This document shows positions 1-7,162 of a stretch of DNA of 34,136 bases, piece after piece. The notes under the pieces are model-generated. The model had not been told where the DNA came from, did no database searches, and saw only the letters and a list, made by a program, of their open reading frames with translations. Within the stretch, counting starts at the first letter, position 1, and each line of letters opens with the position of its first letter. Source of the stretch: Deferribacteraceae bacterium (GTDB lineage: Bacteria; Chrysiogenota; Deferribacteres; Deferribacterales; JAISNW01); NCBI GenBank assembly GCA_031256375.1, contig JAIRQX010000065.1:1-34136 (forward strand), read 5' to 3'. The position numbers were made by a program, and so were the translations under genes.

Positions 1-40
1 TTTTTAAACGTTACATTTACGATTTTTTAAAAAGTCTCTT

Positions 41-49
41 TTATCCACA
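41..49 (+). promoter_or_regulatory. Single DnaA-box-like nonamer
   Basis: TTATCCACA is an exact match to the classical DnaA box. It stands alone in the AT-rich leader of the HU gene and no cluster of boxes surrounds it, so an origin is not supported. It may be a titration or regulatory box, or chance. Confidence 0.25.
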
Positions 50-105
50 TAGTTATATAAAACTCAATGTATTCAATATCTTACGGATATAGCCAATAAA
101 AAATT

Positions 106-115
106 GGGGGTACGC
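106..115 (+). repeat. GGGGGTACGC motif, copy 1
   Basis: This ten-base motif lies 13 bases upstream of a TTGACA hexamer in front of the HU gene. The same string recurs exactly at 33076-33085, and GGGGTACGC recurs at 6585-6593. Its role is unknown: an upstream promoter element or an insertion-sequence end are both possible. Confidence 0.4.
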
Positions 116-128
116 GAGACATTTTATA

Positions 129-160
129 TTGACAAATATCTTTAAGTATGTGCAAATAAT
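129..160 (+). promoter_or_regulatory. Candidate promoter of the HU gene
   Basis: A perfect -35 hexamer TTGACA lies at 129-134. No good -10 sits at the canonical 16-18 base spacing; the nearest A/T-rich hexamer (AATAAT, 155-160) is 20 bases away. The promoter is therefore plausible but imperfect. The leader would be about 15-30 bases. Confidence 0.3.
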
Positions 161-181
161 GAGCATTCGGGAGGTCACACA

Positions 182-454
182 ATGAATAAACGGAAACTTA
201 TTGACAAGATAGCAAAAAAAGCAGAGGTATCAAAGAAAAATGCACAAACCGTGATTGACACAACAATAGAAGCTATTATGGAGGTAGTAAAAAAAGGCGA
301 TAAAGTGGTTCTTGTTGGTTTTGGTTCGTTTTCATCCGTTAAACGTGCCGCCCGTAACGGTCGTAATCCGCAAACAGGAAAAACCATTAAAATTCCTGCC
401 CGCAAAGCTCCAAAGTTTTCTGCTGGCAAAAGTTTCAAAGATAAAGTCAAGTAG
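182..454 (+). CDS. hup: HU-family DNA-binding protein
   Basis: This is a small basic nucleoid protein that binds and bends DNA as a dimer; 90 residues is the normal family length. The N-terminal helices carry the usual dimerisation pattern, and the beta-arm region contains GFGSF and a conserved RxGRNPQTG segment (residues about 55-65), followed by the standard lysine-rich tail with AGKSFKD. The ATG is preceded by a strong GGGAGGT ribosome site at correct spacing. The gene stands alone. A short hairpin follows the stop codon. The assignment to HU rather than IHF is from overall sequence; IHF subunits normally differ in the arm and are longer. Confidence 0.95.
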   Translation: MNKRKLIDKIAKKAEVSKKNAQTVIDTTIEAIMEVVKKGDKVVLVGFGSFSSVKRAARNGRNPQTGKTIKIPARKAPKFSAGKSFKDKVK

Positions 455-469
455 TTGTACAACTCAACC

Positions 470-489
470 TCTCTGCTTTGCCGGAGAGA
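470..489 (+). terminator. Weak hairpin after HU gene
   Basis: TCTCT (470-474) pairs with AGAGA (485-489) just after the HU stop, followed by an AT-rich but not T-only tract. A perfect ten-base palindrome GTTGTACAAC (454-463) directly precedes it. Either could end HU transcription, but neither is a textbook terminator. Confidence 0.25.
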
Positions 490-524
490 TATATTTCTGA
501 TTATAAAATTTAAGGAGAGATACC

Positions 525-1442
525 ATGAAAAAAGTATTTTGGAACTGTTTGATTATTGCTGCAATAACGCTGACATCGGTGGCATTGACCTCTTGCAAGA
601 GCAAAATAAGCGATGCTGAAAGGGCGGCGCAAGCACAAGCGCAAGCTGCTGCTGAGGCGGCTGAAGCAGCGCTACAAGCCTCCTATGCAGCGCTAGAAGC
701 CGAAGCTGTGTTACAAGCAGCTCAGCAAGAGGCTGAGCGCAAAAACAACGATAGTAGTGGCGTAAAGCTCTTAAGAAGCATAGTATCCGGTGACGGTGTT
801 ACTGAGTTTGGGTACGATAACCAAAACCGTATCGTAAAAGTAACATTTTACCAAGGGGAAGAAGCAATGTACACGCATATATTTTCTTATCCTGACGGTG
901 ATGGGATTGAATTCGCCACCCCTATGGAGGTAATGACAACTTTTGAATTAAGCGGAAATACAACAATAAACATTAATCACACGTACGCCGATAACGTACT
1001 TAACATTATGACCATGAACAAAGACGGGTATCTCACCAGATATGAAATGCAAAGCGGAGAAGGGCCTGAAAGTATGTTTCGCACTTATCAATACAAAGAC
1101 GGTAATATGGTATTGCAAAGATATGGAGATGAGATGGGCGAAAGCGTTATGGAATTAAAATACGATGATAAAAAATCTCCGTTTTATAACTGCGCCTCCC
1201 CAAAATGGTTATGGCAGTGGTATTTTAATGGTTTTATGGAATATTTTGGGCTTAATAATAACGTTACTGAAGTATCCAACGCCATTTTTGAATTCGGTAT
1301 GGTTACAAAGAAAAATGTTTACGAATATGACAGCGACGGATTTCCAATCACGAGAACACAAACTGAAGAACTGGACGGCCTTGAAGGAACCCGGCAGACT
1401 TCGACAACTGTTTTCATGTACAGAGGTTCACTCAGTAATTAA
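525..1442 (+). CDS. Ala-rich coiled-coil lipoprotein of unknown function
   Basis: The product has a lipoprotein signal peptide (basic MKK start, hydrophobic stretch, lipobox LTSC with Cys24), so it should be lipid-anchored in the envelope. Residues about 30-72 form an Ala/Glu/Gln-rich heptad-like segment, probably a coiled coil or long helix. The rest (about 75-305) is beta-rich with repeating aromatic-Asp patterns (FGYDNQ, LKYDDK, YEYDSDG) reminiscent of YD-repeat or DUF4595-like beta sheets of Bacteroidetes lipoproteins; that resemblance is tentative. A good AAGGAGAG ribosome site precedes the ATG. The gene is not in an operon; the next sequence downstream is a transposase stub on the other strand. 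No enzymatic motif is visible, and no function is proposed. Confidence 0.75.
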   Translation: MKKVFWNCLIIAAITLTSVALTSCKSKISDAERAAQAQAQAAAEAAEAALQASYAALEAEAVLQAAQQEAERKNNDSSGVKLLRSIVSGDGVTEFGYDNQNRIVKVTFYQGEEAMYTHIFSYPDGDGIEFATPMEVMTTFELSGNTTININHTYADNVLNIMTMNKDGYLTRYEMQSGEGPESMFRTYQYKDGNMVLQRYGDEMGESVMELKYDDKKSPFYNCASPKWLWQWYFNGFMEYFGLNNNVTEVSNAIFEFGMVTKKNVYEYDSDGFPITRTQTEELDGLEGTRQTSTTVFMYRGSLSN

Positions 1443-1458
1443 GGGCTTTTCTATTTTA

Positions 1459-1623
1459 TTATAACCATGTGGTTTCAATAATGAATATCCAGAACACTGC
1501 ATTAATAAATAGTCGATTGTCCCGAGCATTCCCGCCCCAAGTTCCTTTGTGTCCAAGTAAATGAGGTTTTATAACTTCCCAAAGTCTATCTGAGATATCG
1601 TGACATCGATGTGCTAATTCCAT
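1459..1623 (-). pseudogene. IS5-family transposase, N-terminal stub
   Basis: The short frame encodes the typical N-terminal helix-turn-helix portion of IS5/IS427-type transposases: an ISDRLWEVIKPHL segment, then RDNRLFINAVFWI, which matches the family pattern DxxWExIxPLL...DNRxFxNAVxWI. Similarity stops at the Trp that normally starts the TGAPWRDLP motif, and the catalytic DDE region is absent, so this is a relic. The ATG at 1623-1621 is preferred because a GGGGG ribosome site lies six bases upstream; an upstream in-frame ATG (1647) lacks one. No matching 3' end or intact inverted repeats are seen nearby. Confidence 0.6.
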
Positions 1624-1626
1624 TGC

Positions 1627-1757
1627 ATACCCCCATAATATATGCATAGGGTTTACACTATATTACAACATTATGCAATACTATTGACGACACGCCCTAA
1701 TGTGAGGAGCAAGTTGGCAAAGGCTACGATAATTAAACAATCCAAAAATATTTTTGT
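1627..1757. other. AT-rich gap with IS debris
   Basis: The stretch between the transposase stub and the Hint gene is AT-rich. On the minus strand it starts with GGGGGTATGCA, a one-mismatch relative of the GGGGGTACGC motif elsewhere in the window. No gene or convincing terminator is visible. Confidence 0.3.
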
Positions 1758-3005
1758 TTATTTCACAATTTCTGTTTTCACCAACAATCCATTTGCAATA
1801 TAATTGTCGCTTTCGGAAAGTTCTATTGTGTATGTAGTTTGTTTTATGTCAATAAATTCTATATCATCAATTTCCAAGAAGACATTTTTCTCCGGTATAA
1901 AAACTTTGCCGCCAATTTGCAGTTTTTCTACTTTTGTTTTTTGGATATAATGTTTATTTGCCTTTTCTGCATCATCAGCAGCCCAAACATTATTTTCAGT
2001 CCAAAACGGATGGTCTCTAGTTGTAATTATCTCATTGCCGACAAATTTTAATTTCAAAAGATTGGAATGTGTTGAGGAGATTAGTTTTGTAACTTTTGAA
2101 TTTATCAATTTTTTATTTTTAAAATCGTAACTTTTTATCAACTCCCCTTCTTGAATTGATTCGATATTTTTCAGCGAGTTGTCCGACATCAAAATTTTTG
2201 TTCCCGCTCCTAAACAAAGTACATCAAGTCCGTCAAAATAAATTTCAGATATTGCCGTATCGTCATATTTATCACCTTTATAAACTTCGAGAATTTCAAA
2301 TTTTAATGTCCAATTCGGCAATTTATTCAATTCTTCCAAGTTAGTATCTGATTGTTTTCTTCCAAACGGTTCAAATTTAAAAATCTGTTCACGCCGAACA
2401 TCTTTTAAATTTAAAATAGCAAAAGGCTTGCCATCAATATACATTTTAAGTTTTTTCACCCGCGAGTTTTCACGATACGCTTTTTCCGATTTCACATAAC
2501 CGTTTGCAATGATAATTGTTGTAACTCTTGGCGATGATTGTTTGAAAGAATAGGTAACAGACTCCCCTATGCCATAACCTTTTGCCCCTTTTTCACCCGG
2601 AACCCACGCGGTTTGAAAATTCAAATCGTGGATATTTTCCGGCAAATAAGTGATCGTTTTGCTATTTGACTTTAGATATGAAGAGGCGGAAACGCTTTCA
2701 GGTCCTCCGGCATTATACCAACCGTCCCCTCCGCCAAGTACATCCCAATAACTGCCCGAAGTTTCCCAAATACTATATTTTTCAGCAAACTCTTTTTGTT
2801 TTGCGGTTAATTTATCGTATTCCCATCCGGCTTTTACCAAAACATCCATAACTGTTTGATATTCAGTAGCGTCTTTATCATTAAAATCCAACTCTTTTCC
2901 GAGTGTTGGGTTCATTTCCTTTAAATCTGATGCGACAGACGCAGAAACACAAAATAATGCAGACATAAATGCAAGTCCCAAACAAATGCAAAACTTATTA
3001 ATCAT
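1758..3005 (-). CDS. Secreted protein with discoidin-like domain and C-terminal Hint domain
   Basis: The start is set at the ATG of MINKFCICL (3005): it has an AAGGTGAG ribosome site, and an in-frame ATG 16 codons upstream overlaps the -35 box, so it would not be transcribed. Residues 1-26 form a signal peptide ending near ASVAS. Residues about 105-262 resemble the NADase-type glycan-binding (discoidin-like) fold, with LPENIHDLNFQTAW and GIGESVTYSF typical of that group. Residues 264-415 are a Hint/intein-like domain: Cys264 in CLGAGTKI, block-B T329-R-D-H332, and a terminal SDNYIANGLLV. The C-terminal His-Asn of active inteins is replaced by K410-T411. Such proteins occur in periplasmic or surface proteins; a partner cargo is not present here. 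Codon use is more AT-rich than in the core operons, which suggests transfer. Confidence 0.75.
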   Translation of the reverse strand: MINKFCICLGLAFMSALFCVSASVASDLKEMNPTLGKELDFNDKDATEYQTVMDVLVKAGWEYDKLTAKQKEFAEKYSIWETSGSYWDVLGGGDGWYNAGGPESVSASSYLKSNSKTITYLPENIHDLNFQTAWVPGEKGAKGYGIGESVTYSFKQSSPRVTTIIIANGYVKSEKAYRENSRVKKLKMYIDGKPFAILNLKDVRREQIFKFEPFGRKQSDTNLEELNKLPNWTLKFEILEVYKGDKYDDTAISEIYFDGLDVLCLGAGTKILMSDNSLKNIESIQEGELIKSYDFKNKKLINSKVTKLISSTHSNLLKLKFVGNEIITTRDHPFWTENNVWAADDAEKANKHYIQKTKVEKLQIGGKVFIPEKNVFLEIDDIEFIDIKQTTYTIELSESDNYIANGLLVKTEIVK

Positions 3006-3024
3006 TTTACTCACCTTATTTTTA

Positions 3025-3053
3025 AGTTTACCGAAAGGATACGAAAATGTCAA
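3025..3053 (-). promoter_or_regulatory. Sigma70-type promoter of the Hint gene
   Basis: On the minus strand TTGACA (3053-3048) is followed by exactly 17 bases and TAAACT (3030-3025). The predicted start of transcription is near 3018, about a dozen bases before the ATG at 3005. Confidence 0.65.
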
Positions 3054-3151
3054 TTAGGCGCATAGCCTCATGATAGGAAGTTTTAAGCGGCGATAGAGCT
3101 TGACACAAGCGGCAGTTTAAATGCCTTTAAAAAGGGGCGGAATTTTTAGTA

Positions 3152-3337
3152 ACTGTTTCGAAGTCTGAACTAAGAAAGCTGTTTTATTATCTTATGTGGA
3201 GATTTAAGAATATTTCAGAGGTTTTTATTTTACATTGGCTTAATTGGCGAAGGCAACATCAATCTATTGCAAAACAATTTCATTACTTGAGAAAAAAGCT
3301 CGAAATGGCAAATGGGCAGATAAAGAGTGGGATATAA
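3152..3337 (+). pseudogene. Transposase C-terminal tail relic
   Basis: A frame without a usable start ends at TAA 3335-3337 and encodes a segment containing HWLNWRRQHQSIAKQFHYLRKK-like sequence. Many IS4/IS701-type and related transposases end with a W-S/N-x-WRRxHQ-x-A-x-x-x-HY-x-R pattern, which this matches well. Only the tail remains. Family assignment is from memory and not certain. The rest of the 3054-3397 gap shows nothing else that I can name. Confidence 0.4.
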
Positions 3338-3397
3338 GGAAATCAGACCCTTATTACTCTATTCCAGTTTTTATAGACTAATACAAACTTTATAGCT

Positions 3398-3500
3398 GTT
3401 CCACTTTACATTGACGGTTATTGCCGCGCCTTCGGCGCGGCAATACAGATTGTTTTATTCTTATGGATTGCTTCGTCACTGTGTTTCTCGTAAAGACGAA
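3398..3500. repeat. Intergenic REP/MITE-like repeat, copy A
   Basis: This copy starts with GTTCCAC...CATTGACGG, the same end sequence as the element at 19938-20060, and continues with ATTGCCGCGCC-TTCG-GGCGCGGCAAT, a very stable hairpin (3420-3442) with a UUCG loop. GGATTGCTTCG and CTCGTAAAGACG follow, both characteristic of the same repeat. Because it lies just past the chemoreceptor stop codon (minus strand), the hairpin could also end that transcript, although no clean T tract follows on either strand. Confidence 0.55.
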
Positions 3501-3549
3501 ATTTGAAAATACTGTATTGATTGCAAGTCGGTATTATTTATTGATTATC

Positions 3550-5163
3550 CTAAGTCTTAAACTTACCTACAATAGCTCTGAGGTTTTCGGCAAGCCCGCG
3601 CAGCGCGGTAGCTGTGCCTGTGAGGTCTGCCAAGGCATGGTTGCCCTCTTCCAAATCTATTGCTAATTTTTGCATATTCTGGTTTACATCCTGCAAATCC
3701 CGCGCCTGCTTGTCCACTGTGGAACTTACGTTGTCAGTTAGATTTTCGATAGTGTTAATTCCTTCCACAACATTACCGAAAGTCGCCGCTGTGGACGATA
3801 TAACATTAACCCCCTCGCCTACTCTCACCCCCGCCTCATTCATATCTTGGGTAGCAATTGTAGTGGAATTATTAAGCTGTTTAATGATCTTTGATATCTC
3901 TCCCACCGAATTCTGAGTGCGTTCAGCAAGTTTGCGCACCTCGTCCGCAACAACGGCAAACCCTTTTCCGGCGTCACCTGCCCTCGCCGCCTCTATCGCC
4001 GCGTTTAAAGCAAGCAGATTGGTTTGATCGGCAATATCGTTTATAACCCGCAGGATTTCACCTATCTGACCGGATGACTCAGATAATAAAGATATTGTTA
4101 CAGCCAATTTTTCCGTATGTTCTTTTATGGCGTATATCTTATCTTTGGTATCAGCCAGTTTCTGATTGCCTTCACCGGTTTGTTCGCTTGCTTTTTGCAT
4201 AACCGCGCTGTTATTCTGAATATTGCCGACTACGGAGAGAGATGCGTCCGTCACATTTGAAAGCATAACGGCAAATGTATTTATCTCAGTATTTTGCCGG
4301 CGAATCCTGTCACTGACGCTTTTAAGCGTAATGTCAAGTTTTTGCTCCTGCGTTGATATGTCAGACGCCGTTTTATTCAACTCTTTGATAATGTTTTGAA
4401 CGTTTTCGGTAAACCGGTTAAAATATTCAGCCAACGTGCCGATTTCATCCATGCTTTTGACCGGCAGCCGTTTTGTGAGATCCCCGTCTCCGGAGGTAAA
4501 ACCTTTGACAGTTATTATGAATTCTTTCAGTTTATCTGCAACTGTGAATTTGGTAATGGTTATTGTAATGGCAAATAACAGCAATATAATAAAACCGCTG
4601 ATTATTATTATGGCTTTCAGTTTATTATGTTTTTTGCTAATTTCAGCCATCTGATTGTCTACACCATACTGTACGTTGATTATTATGGAATCTATTGTGT
4701 TTTGTGATTCTTTAAGGGCAAAACCCACAAGATCATTAACACTTAAAAGAATTGTGTATTCCGCATGATCATTGATTGCGGGAATTAATTGATCTTCAAC
4801 AACAGGGCGGACAAACTCAATTATATTAAACACCTTATCTACATCTTCCATCATTTTCTTATCAAGTCGCTCTTTAAGATAAGTTTTGACAGTTTCCGCC
4901 TCCCCGAATATCCCGTCCAGCGTGTTGATATCCTGCTCGGAAAGTCCGCTAAAGCTGTGAATAGCTAAATTGCCGATACTTTCTATTAATTTCTGACTTA
5001 TGTATTGAACTTCCCTCAATTCTATCAGGATGTCAGTATTTTTCTTCTCTTTGCTCATTTCGCTACTAAGATTTGAAATGCTTACGGACATAAAAACTAT
5101 AAGCGCTACTACAAATAGGGCAGGTAAAAGCAAACTCAGTAAAACTCTGTTTTGTATTGACAT
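3550..5163 (-). CDS. Methyl-accepting chemotaxis protein
   Basis: This inner-membrane chemoreceptor transmits ligand signals to CheA/CheW. Transmembrane helix 1 spans about residues 8-30, a helical periplasmic sensor of roughly 150 residues follows (four-helix-bundle type by appearance), transmembrane helix 2 spans about 183-206, a HAMP domain about 207-260, and then a long cytoplasmic coiled coil. The highly conserved tip is intact: [20 protein letters not shown], followed by [16 protein letters not shown]. No C-terminal NWETF-type pentapeptide for CheR/CheB tethering is present; the protein ends VGKFKT. The ATG has a GGGAGAT ribosome site. It lies 37 bases downstream of the binding-protein gene in the same direction and shares its promoter, so that protein may be its periplasmic ligand carrier. 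No other chemotaxis gene is in the window. Confidence 0.93.
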   Translation of the reverse strand: MSIQNRVLLSLLLPALFVVALIVFMSVSISNLSSEMSKEKKNTDILIELREVQYISQKLIESIGNLAIHSFSGLSEQDINTLDGIFGEAETVKTYLKERLDKKMMEDVDKVFNIIEFVRPVVEDQLIPAINDHAEYTILLSVNDLVGFALKESQNTIDSIIINVQYGVDNQMAEISKKHNKLKAIIIISGFIILLLFAITITITKFTVADKLKEFIITVKGFTSGDGDLTKRLPVKSMDEIGTLAEYFNRFTENVQNIIKELNKTASDISTQEQKLDITLKSVSDRIRRQNTEINTFAVMLSNVTDASLSVVGNIQNNSAVMQKASEQTGEGNQKLADTKDKIYAIKEHTEKLAVTISLLSESSGQIGEILRVINDIADQTNLLALNAAIEAARAGDAGKGFAVVADEVRKLAERTQNSVGEISKIIKQLNNSTTIATQDMNEAGVRVGEGVNVISSTAATFGNVVEGINTIENLTDNVSSTVDKQARDLQDVNQNMQKLAIDLEEGNHALADLTGTATALRGLAENLRAIVGKFKT

Positions 5164-5200
5164 AGCATCATATCTCCCGACGTCTGATCAGAACTTGGCA

Positions 5201-5983
5201 TTACATCTCTTTTTCCCAATCTGTTCCTTTAAACCAATAGTCATACAGTTTTTTATAGACGCCGTCTGCCTTAAGCGCGTTAATTTCGTCATTTAAACGG
5301 TTTACAAGCGAGCCATCCCCCTTTTTGACAGCAATGCCAAACGGTTCGTAAGTGAACGGGGTCGACAGGAAAACGGCGCTCTCTTTATGAATTTGCGCTG
5401 CAATCGCTAGGTACGGGAAATCATACACAAAAACATCAGCTTCGCCAGCTATCAGCGCGGCAACAATATCATCTTCCGGTTTATTCATCAAAATTATCTG
5501 CGCTTTTGAAAAAAAGTTTCTTACCAAATTATCAGCCACAGTTTCCTGTTTGGTGACAATCCGTATTCCGGGTTTGTTCATATCCCTAAAACTTTTAATC
5601 TGATCCGCTTTTTGTTTGTTTACCAATAATGTCTGACCGCCGATAAAATATGGTGTTGAGAAATCAACGATAGATTTGCGTTCCGAAGTGATAGTCATTC
5701 CTGACATAACAATATCGTACTTCCCATTGACCAGGTCTTTAAGGATGTTGTCCCAAGGCGTATCTATAAGTTCAAGTTTAACGCCGAGACGTTTGGATAT
5801 CTCCTCCGCTATAGAAACATCAAAACCGACGAATTTTCCCTCTTTATTTGTCATTTCAAAGGGGGCGTAACCAATTTCCATGCCAACCCTCAGAACACCC
5901 GCTTGCTGTACTGACTGAAGAGCATTTTGCGCAAAAGCCAACTGAACAGTAAGAAATACAAAAAGTATTATTAAACGTTTCAT
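5201..5983 (-). CDS. Periplasmic amino-acid-type solute-binding protein
   Basis: This is a bacterial extracellular solute-binding protein, family 3, the class that binds polar amino acids for ABC transporters. Residues 1-18 form a signal peptide with an AFA cleavage motif. The mature part has the hallmark order VLRVGMEIGYAPFE, GFDVSIAEEI, a D-x-V-x-SGMTIT-x-ER segment, DFSTPYF and a C-terminal YDYWF. The length of 260 residues is normal. No permease or ATPase gene follows; the next gene, 37 bases on, is a chemoreceptor. The ribosome site is weak (AGG seven bases before the ATG). The substrate cannot be deduced; the family suggests an amino acid. It may act as sensor ligand carrier, transporter subunit with partners elsewhere, or both. 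Confidence 0.9.
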   Translation of the reverse strand: MKRLIILFVFLTVQLAFAQNALQSVQQAGVLRVGMEIGYAPFEMTNKEGKFVGFDVSIAEEISKRLGVKLELIDTPWDNILKDLVNGKYDIVMSGMTITSERKSIVDFSTPYFIGGQTLLVNKQKADQIKSFRDMNKPGIRIVTKQETVADNLVRNFFSKAQIILMNKPEDDIVAALIAGEADVFVYDFPYLAIAAQIHKESAVFLSTPFTYEPFGIAVKKGDGSLVNRLNDEINALKADGVYKKLYDYWFKGTDWEKEM

Positions 5984-6007
5984 AAACTGCCTATCATATT
6001 TAGGAAG

Positions 6008-6035
6008 ATTATAAACAGGCTGTGAAAAAATACAA
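6008..6035 (-). promoter_or_regulatory. Promoter of the binding-protein/chemoreceptor pair
   Basis: On the minus strand TTGTAT (6035-6030), 16 bases, then a perfect TATAAT (6013-6008) lie just upstream of the binding-protein ATG at 5983. This leaves a leader of roughly 20 bases. No second promoter is obvious in the 37-base gap before the chemoreceptor. Confidence 0.6.
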
Positions 6036-6046
6036 TAATTATTATG

Positions 6047-6095
6047 GTAGTTTCCTTATATTGACCGTCTTCGCGAGCCAAGCGAAGCAATCCAG
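6047..6095. repeat. REP/MITE-like repeat, degenerate copy B
   Basis: GTTTCCTTATATTGACCGTCTTCGCGAG followed by GCGAAGCAATCCAGG aligns with the reverse complement of the right arm of the repeat at 19938-20060 (GTTCCAC, CATTGACCGTC, TTGCGAG). It appears to be a half copy. Confidence 0.5.
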
Positions 6096-6414
6096 GAATG
6101 ATAAAAAGTCATTTGTGATGAAGATGTGATATACTGCCTTAGATATAAGGCAACCCAAGGCTATAGTTCGCATTTTATACTGGTTTTTGAGACCGTAATC
6201 CAGAATGAAGAGCCGTAGCCGTAGCATCCGATGACCAAAGAGGTCGTATAGGAGAATGGAATCACATCCGCAAAGCAGTTTGCCTTATATGTGTTTAGGC
6301 GGCATAAATGATTAATATTGGCGTGAATCTTCAAAAAACTCAGTTTACTACATGGGCAAAAACAGGGTATATTAAAGAAATATTGTTATAAATTACGCTA
6401 AAAAATTGTTTGTT
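6096..6414. other. Intergenic stretch without a recognisable gene
   Basis: Short open frames occur in several registers, but none has a ribosome site or any resemblance I recognise. The sequence is AT-rich and looks like decayed accessory DNA between the chemotaxis pair and the response regulator. Confidence 0.4.
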
Positions 6415-6595
6415 TCACAAAAAAACAATATAAAAATGACACATTATGGAAAATGCGTTGCAGGATAGAACTTTTTTAGGGTTATTGGAGGTTGCCTTTA
6501 TTGTAGCTCGTTCCAGTCCAAACGATTGTTTGATAAATTTATAAGATTCTTCCACATTTTGCGGAATTGCTCTCAAAAATTTTTGGGGTACGCAA
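6415..6595 (-). pseudogene. Possible decayed transposase C-terminus
   Basis: Read on the minus strand, a frame ending at 6417-6415 contains NVEESYKFIKQSFGLERATIK, resembling the V/IEExF+xxKxxLGLE motif around the catalytic Glu of IS4-type transposases, then degenerates. There is no start codon or ribosome site and the match is short, so this is only a suggestion. Confidence 0.25.
6585..6595 (+). repeat. GGGGTACGCAA motif, copy 2
   Basis: GGGGTACGCAA shares nine bases with the motifs at 106 and 33076, and its CAA continuation is also found at the 33076 copy. Here it lies about 25 bases upstream of the candidate response-regulator promoter. Confidence 0.35.
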
Positions 6596-6609
6596 GTTAT
6601 AAAAAACAG

Positions 6610-6637
6610 TTGTAACTTATTAAATTTCTGATAAACT
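6610..6637 (+). promoter_or_regulatory. Candidate promoter of the response-regulator gene
   Basis: TTGTAA (6610-6615), 16 bases, then TAAACT (6632-6637) gives a reasonable sigma70-type site. A perfect small inverted repeat TTGCC-TAG-GGCAA (6657-6669) lies between it and the start codon and could be an operator or leader hairpin. Confidence 0.4.
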
Positions 6638-6699
6638 TTGAAATAAAATCATATGTTTGCCTAGGGCAAGCAAATTTTGATTAATCAGGAGGGTAACCA

Positions 6700-7059
6700 A
6701 TGAGTAAAAACATTCTTATTGTTGACGATGAACCGGATATCCGTATGCTTTTTTCCGATGAACTAAAAGAAGTGGGTTATATCATTCACGAGGCTGCTAA
6801 CAGCAAGGAGTGTTATAAGGTATTGGATGCCGAAAAAATTGACATATGTCTTCTTGATATTAAACTCAAGGATGAAAGCGGTATTGATATACTGCAAACG
6901 ATTACCAGTAATTATCCCGGTGTGCGTACCATTATGTGTACAGCATATAGCGCGTACCAAGACGATTTTGCCACATGGCAGGCGGATGGGTACTGGGTAA
7001 AATCACAGGATATTGACTCACTTAAAGATGAGATATCCAAAGTTTTAAATAAAAAGTAA
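6700..7059 (+). CDS. Single-domain response regulator (CheY-like receiver)
   Basis: A stand-alone phosphoacceptor domain of 119 residues with no output domain. All key residues are present: acidic pair D9-D10, phosphoacceptor D53 in LLDIK, T81 after the fourth strand, and K101. AGGAGGGT is a strong ribosome site. It lies 103 bases before the glycan operon in the same direction and could be cotranscribed with it, although a small TGCCTG/CAGGCA hairpin (7102-7128) lies between them. No histidine kinase is in the window. Roles as phosphate shuttle, chemotaxis-type regulator or partner of an unlinked kinase are all possible. Confidence 0.92.
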   Translation: MSKNILIVDDEPDIRMLFSDELKEVGYIIHEAANSKECYKVLDAEKIDICLLDIKLKDESGIDILQTITSNYPGVRTIMCTAYSAYQDDFATWQADGYWVKSQDIDSLKDEISKVLNKK

Positions 7060-7162
7060 CGGCATTGCTTAAAAGTTTTATTTGTTACCGTTTATTTATG
7101 CTGCCTGTTTTCTGACCTATTTCAGGCATATATATTGGTAATTTTTATTGTCGGAGGTTTTT

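Noticed and set aside
41-49. Replication origin near the window start
   Set aside because: Only one DnaA box is seen, with no box cluster, no dnaA/dnaN and no AT-rich unwinding repeats beyond general AT-richness.
6042-6227. 61-residue minus-strand frame upstream of the binding-protein gene
   Set aside because: It overlaps the repeat and the promoter region, has no ribosome site and no resemblance.
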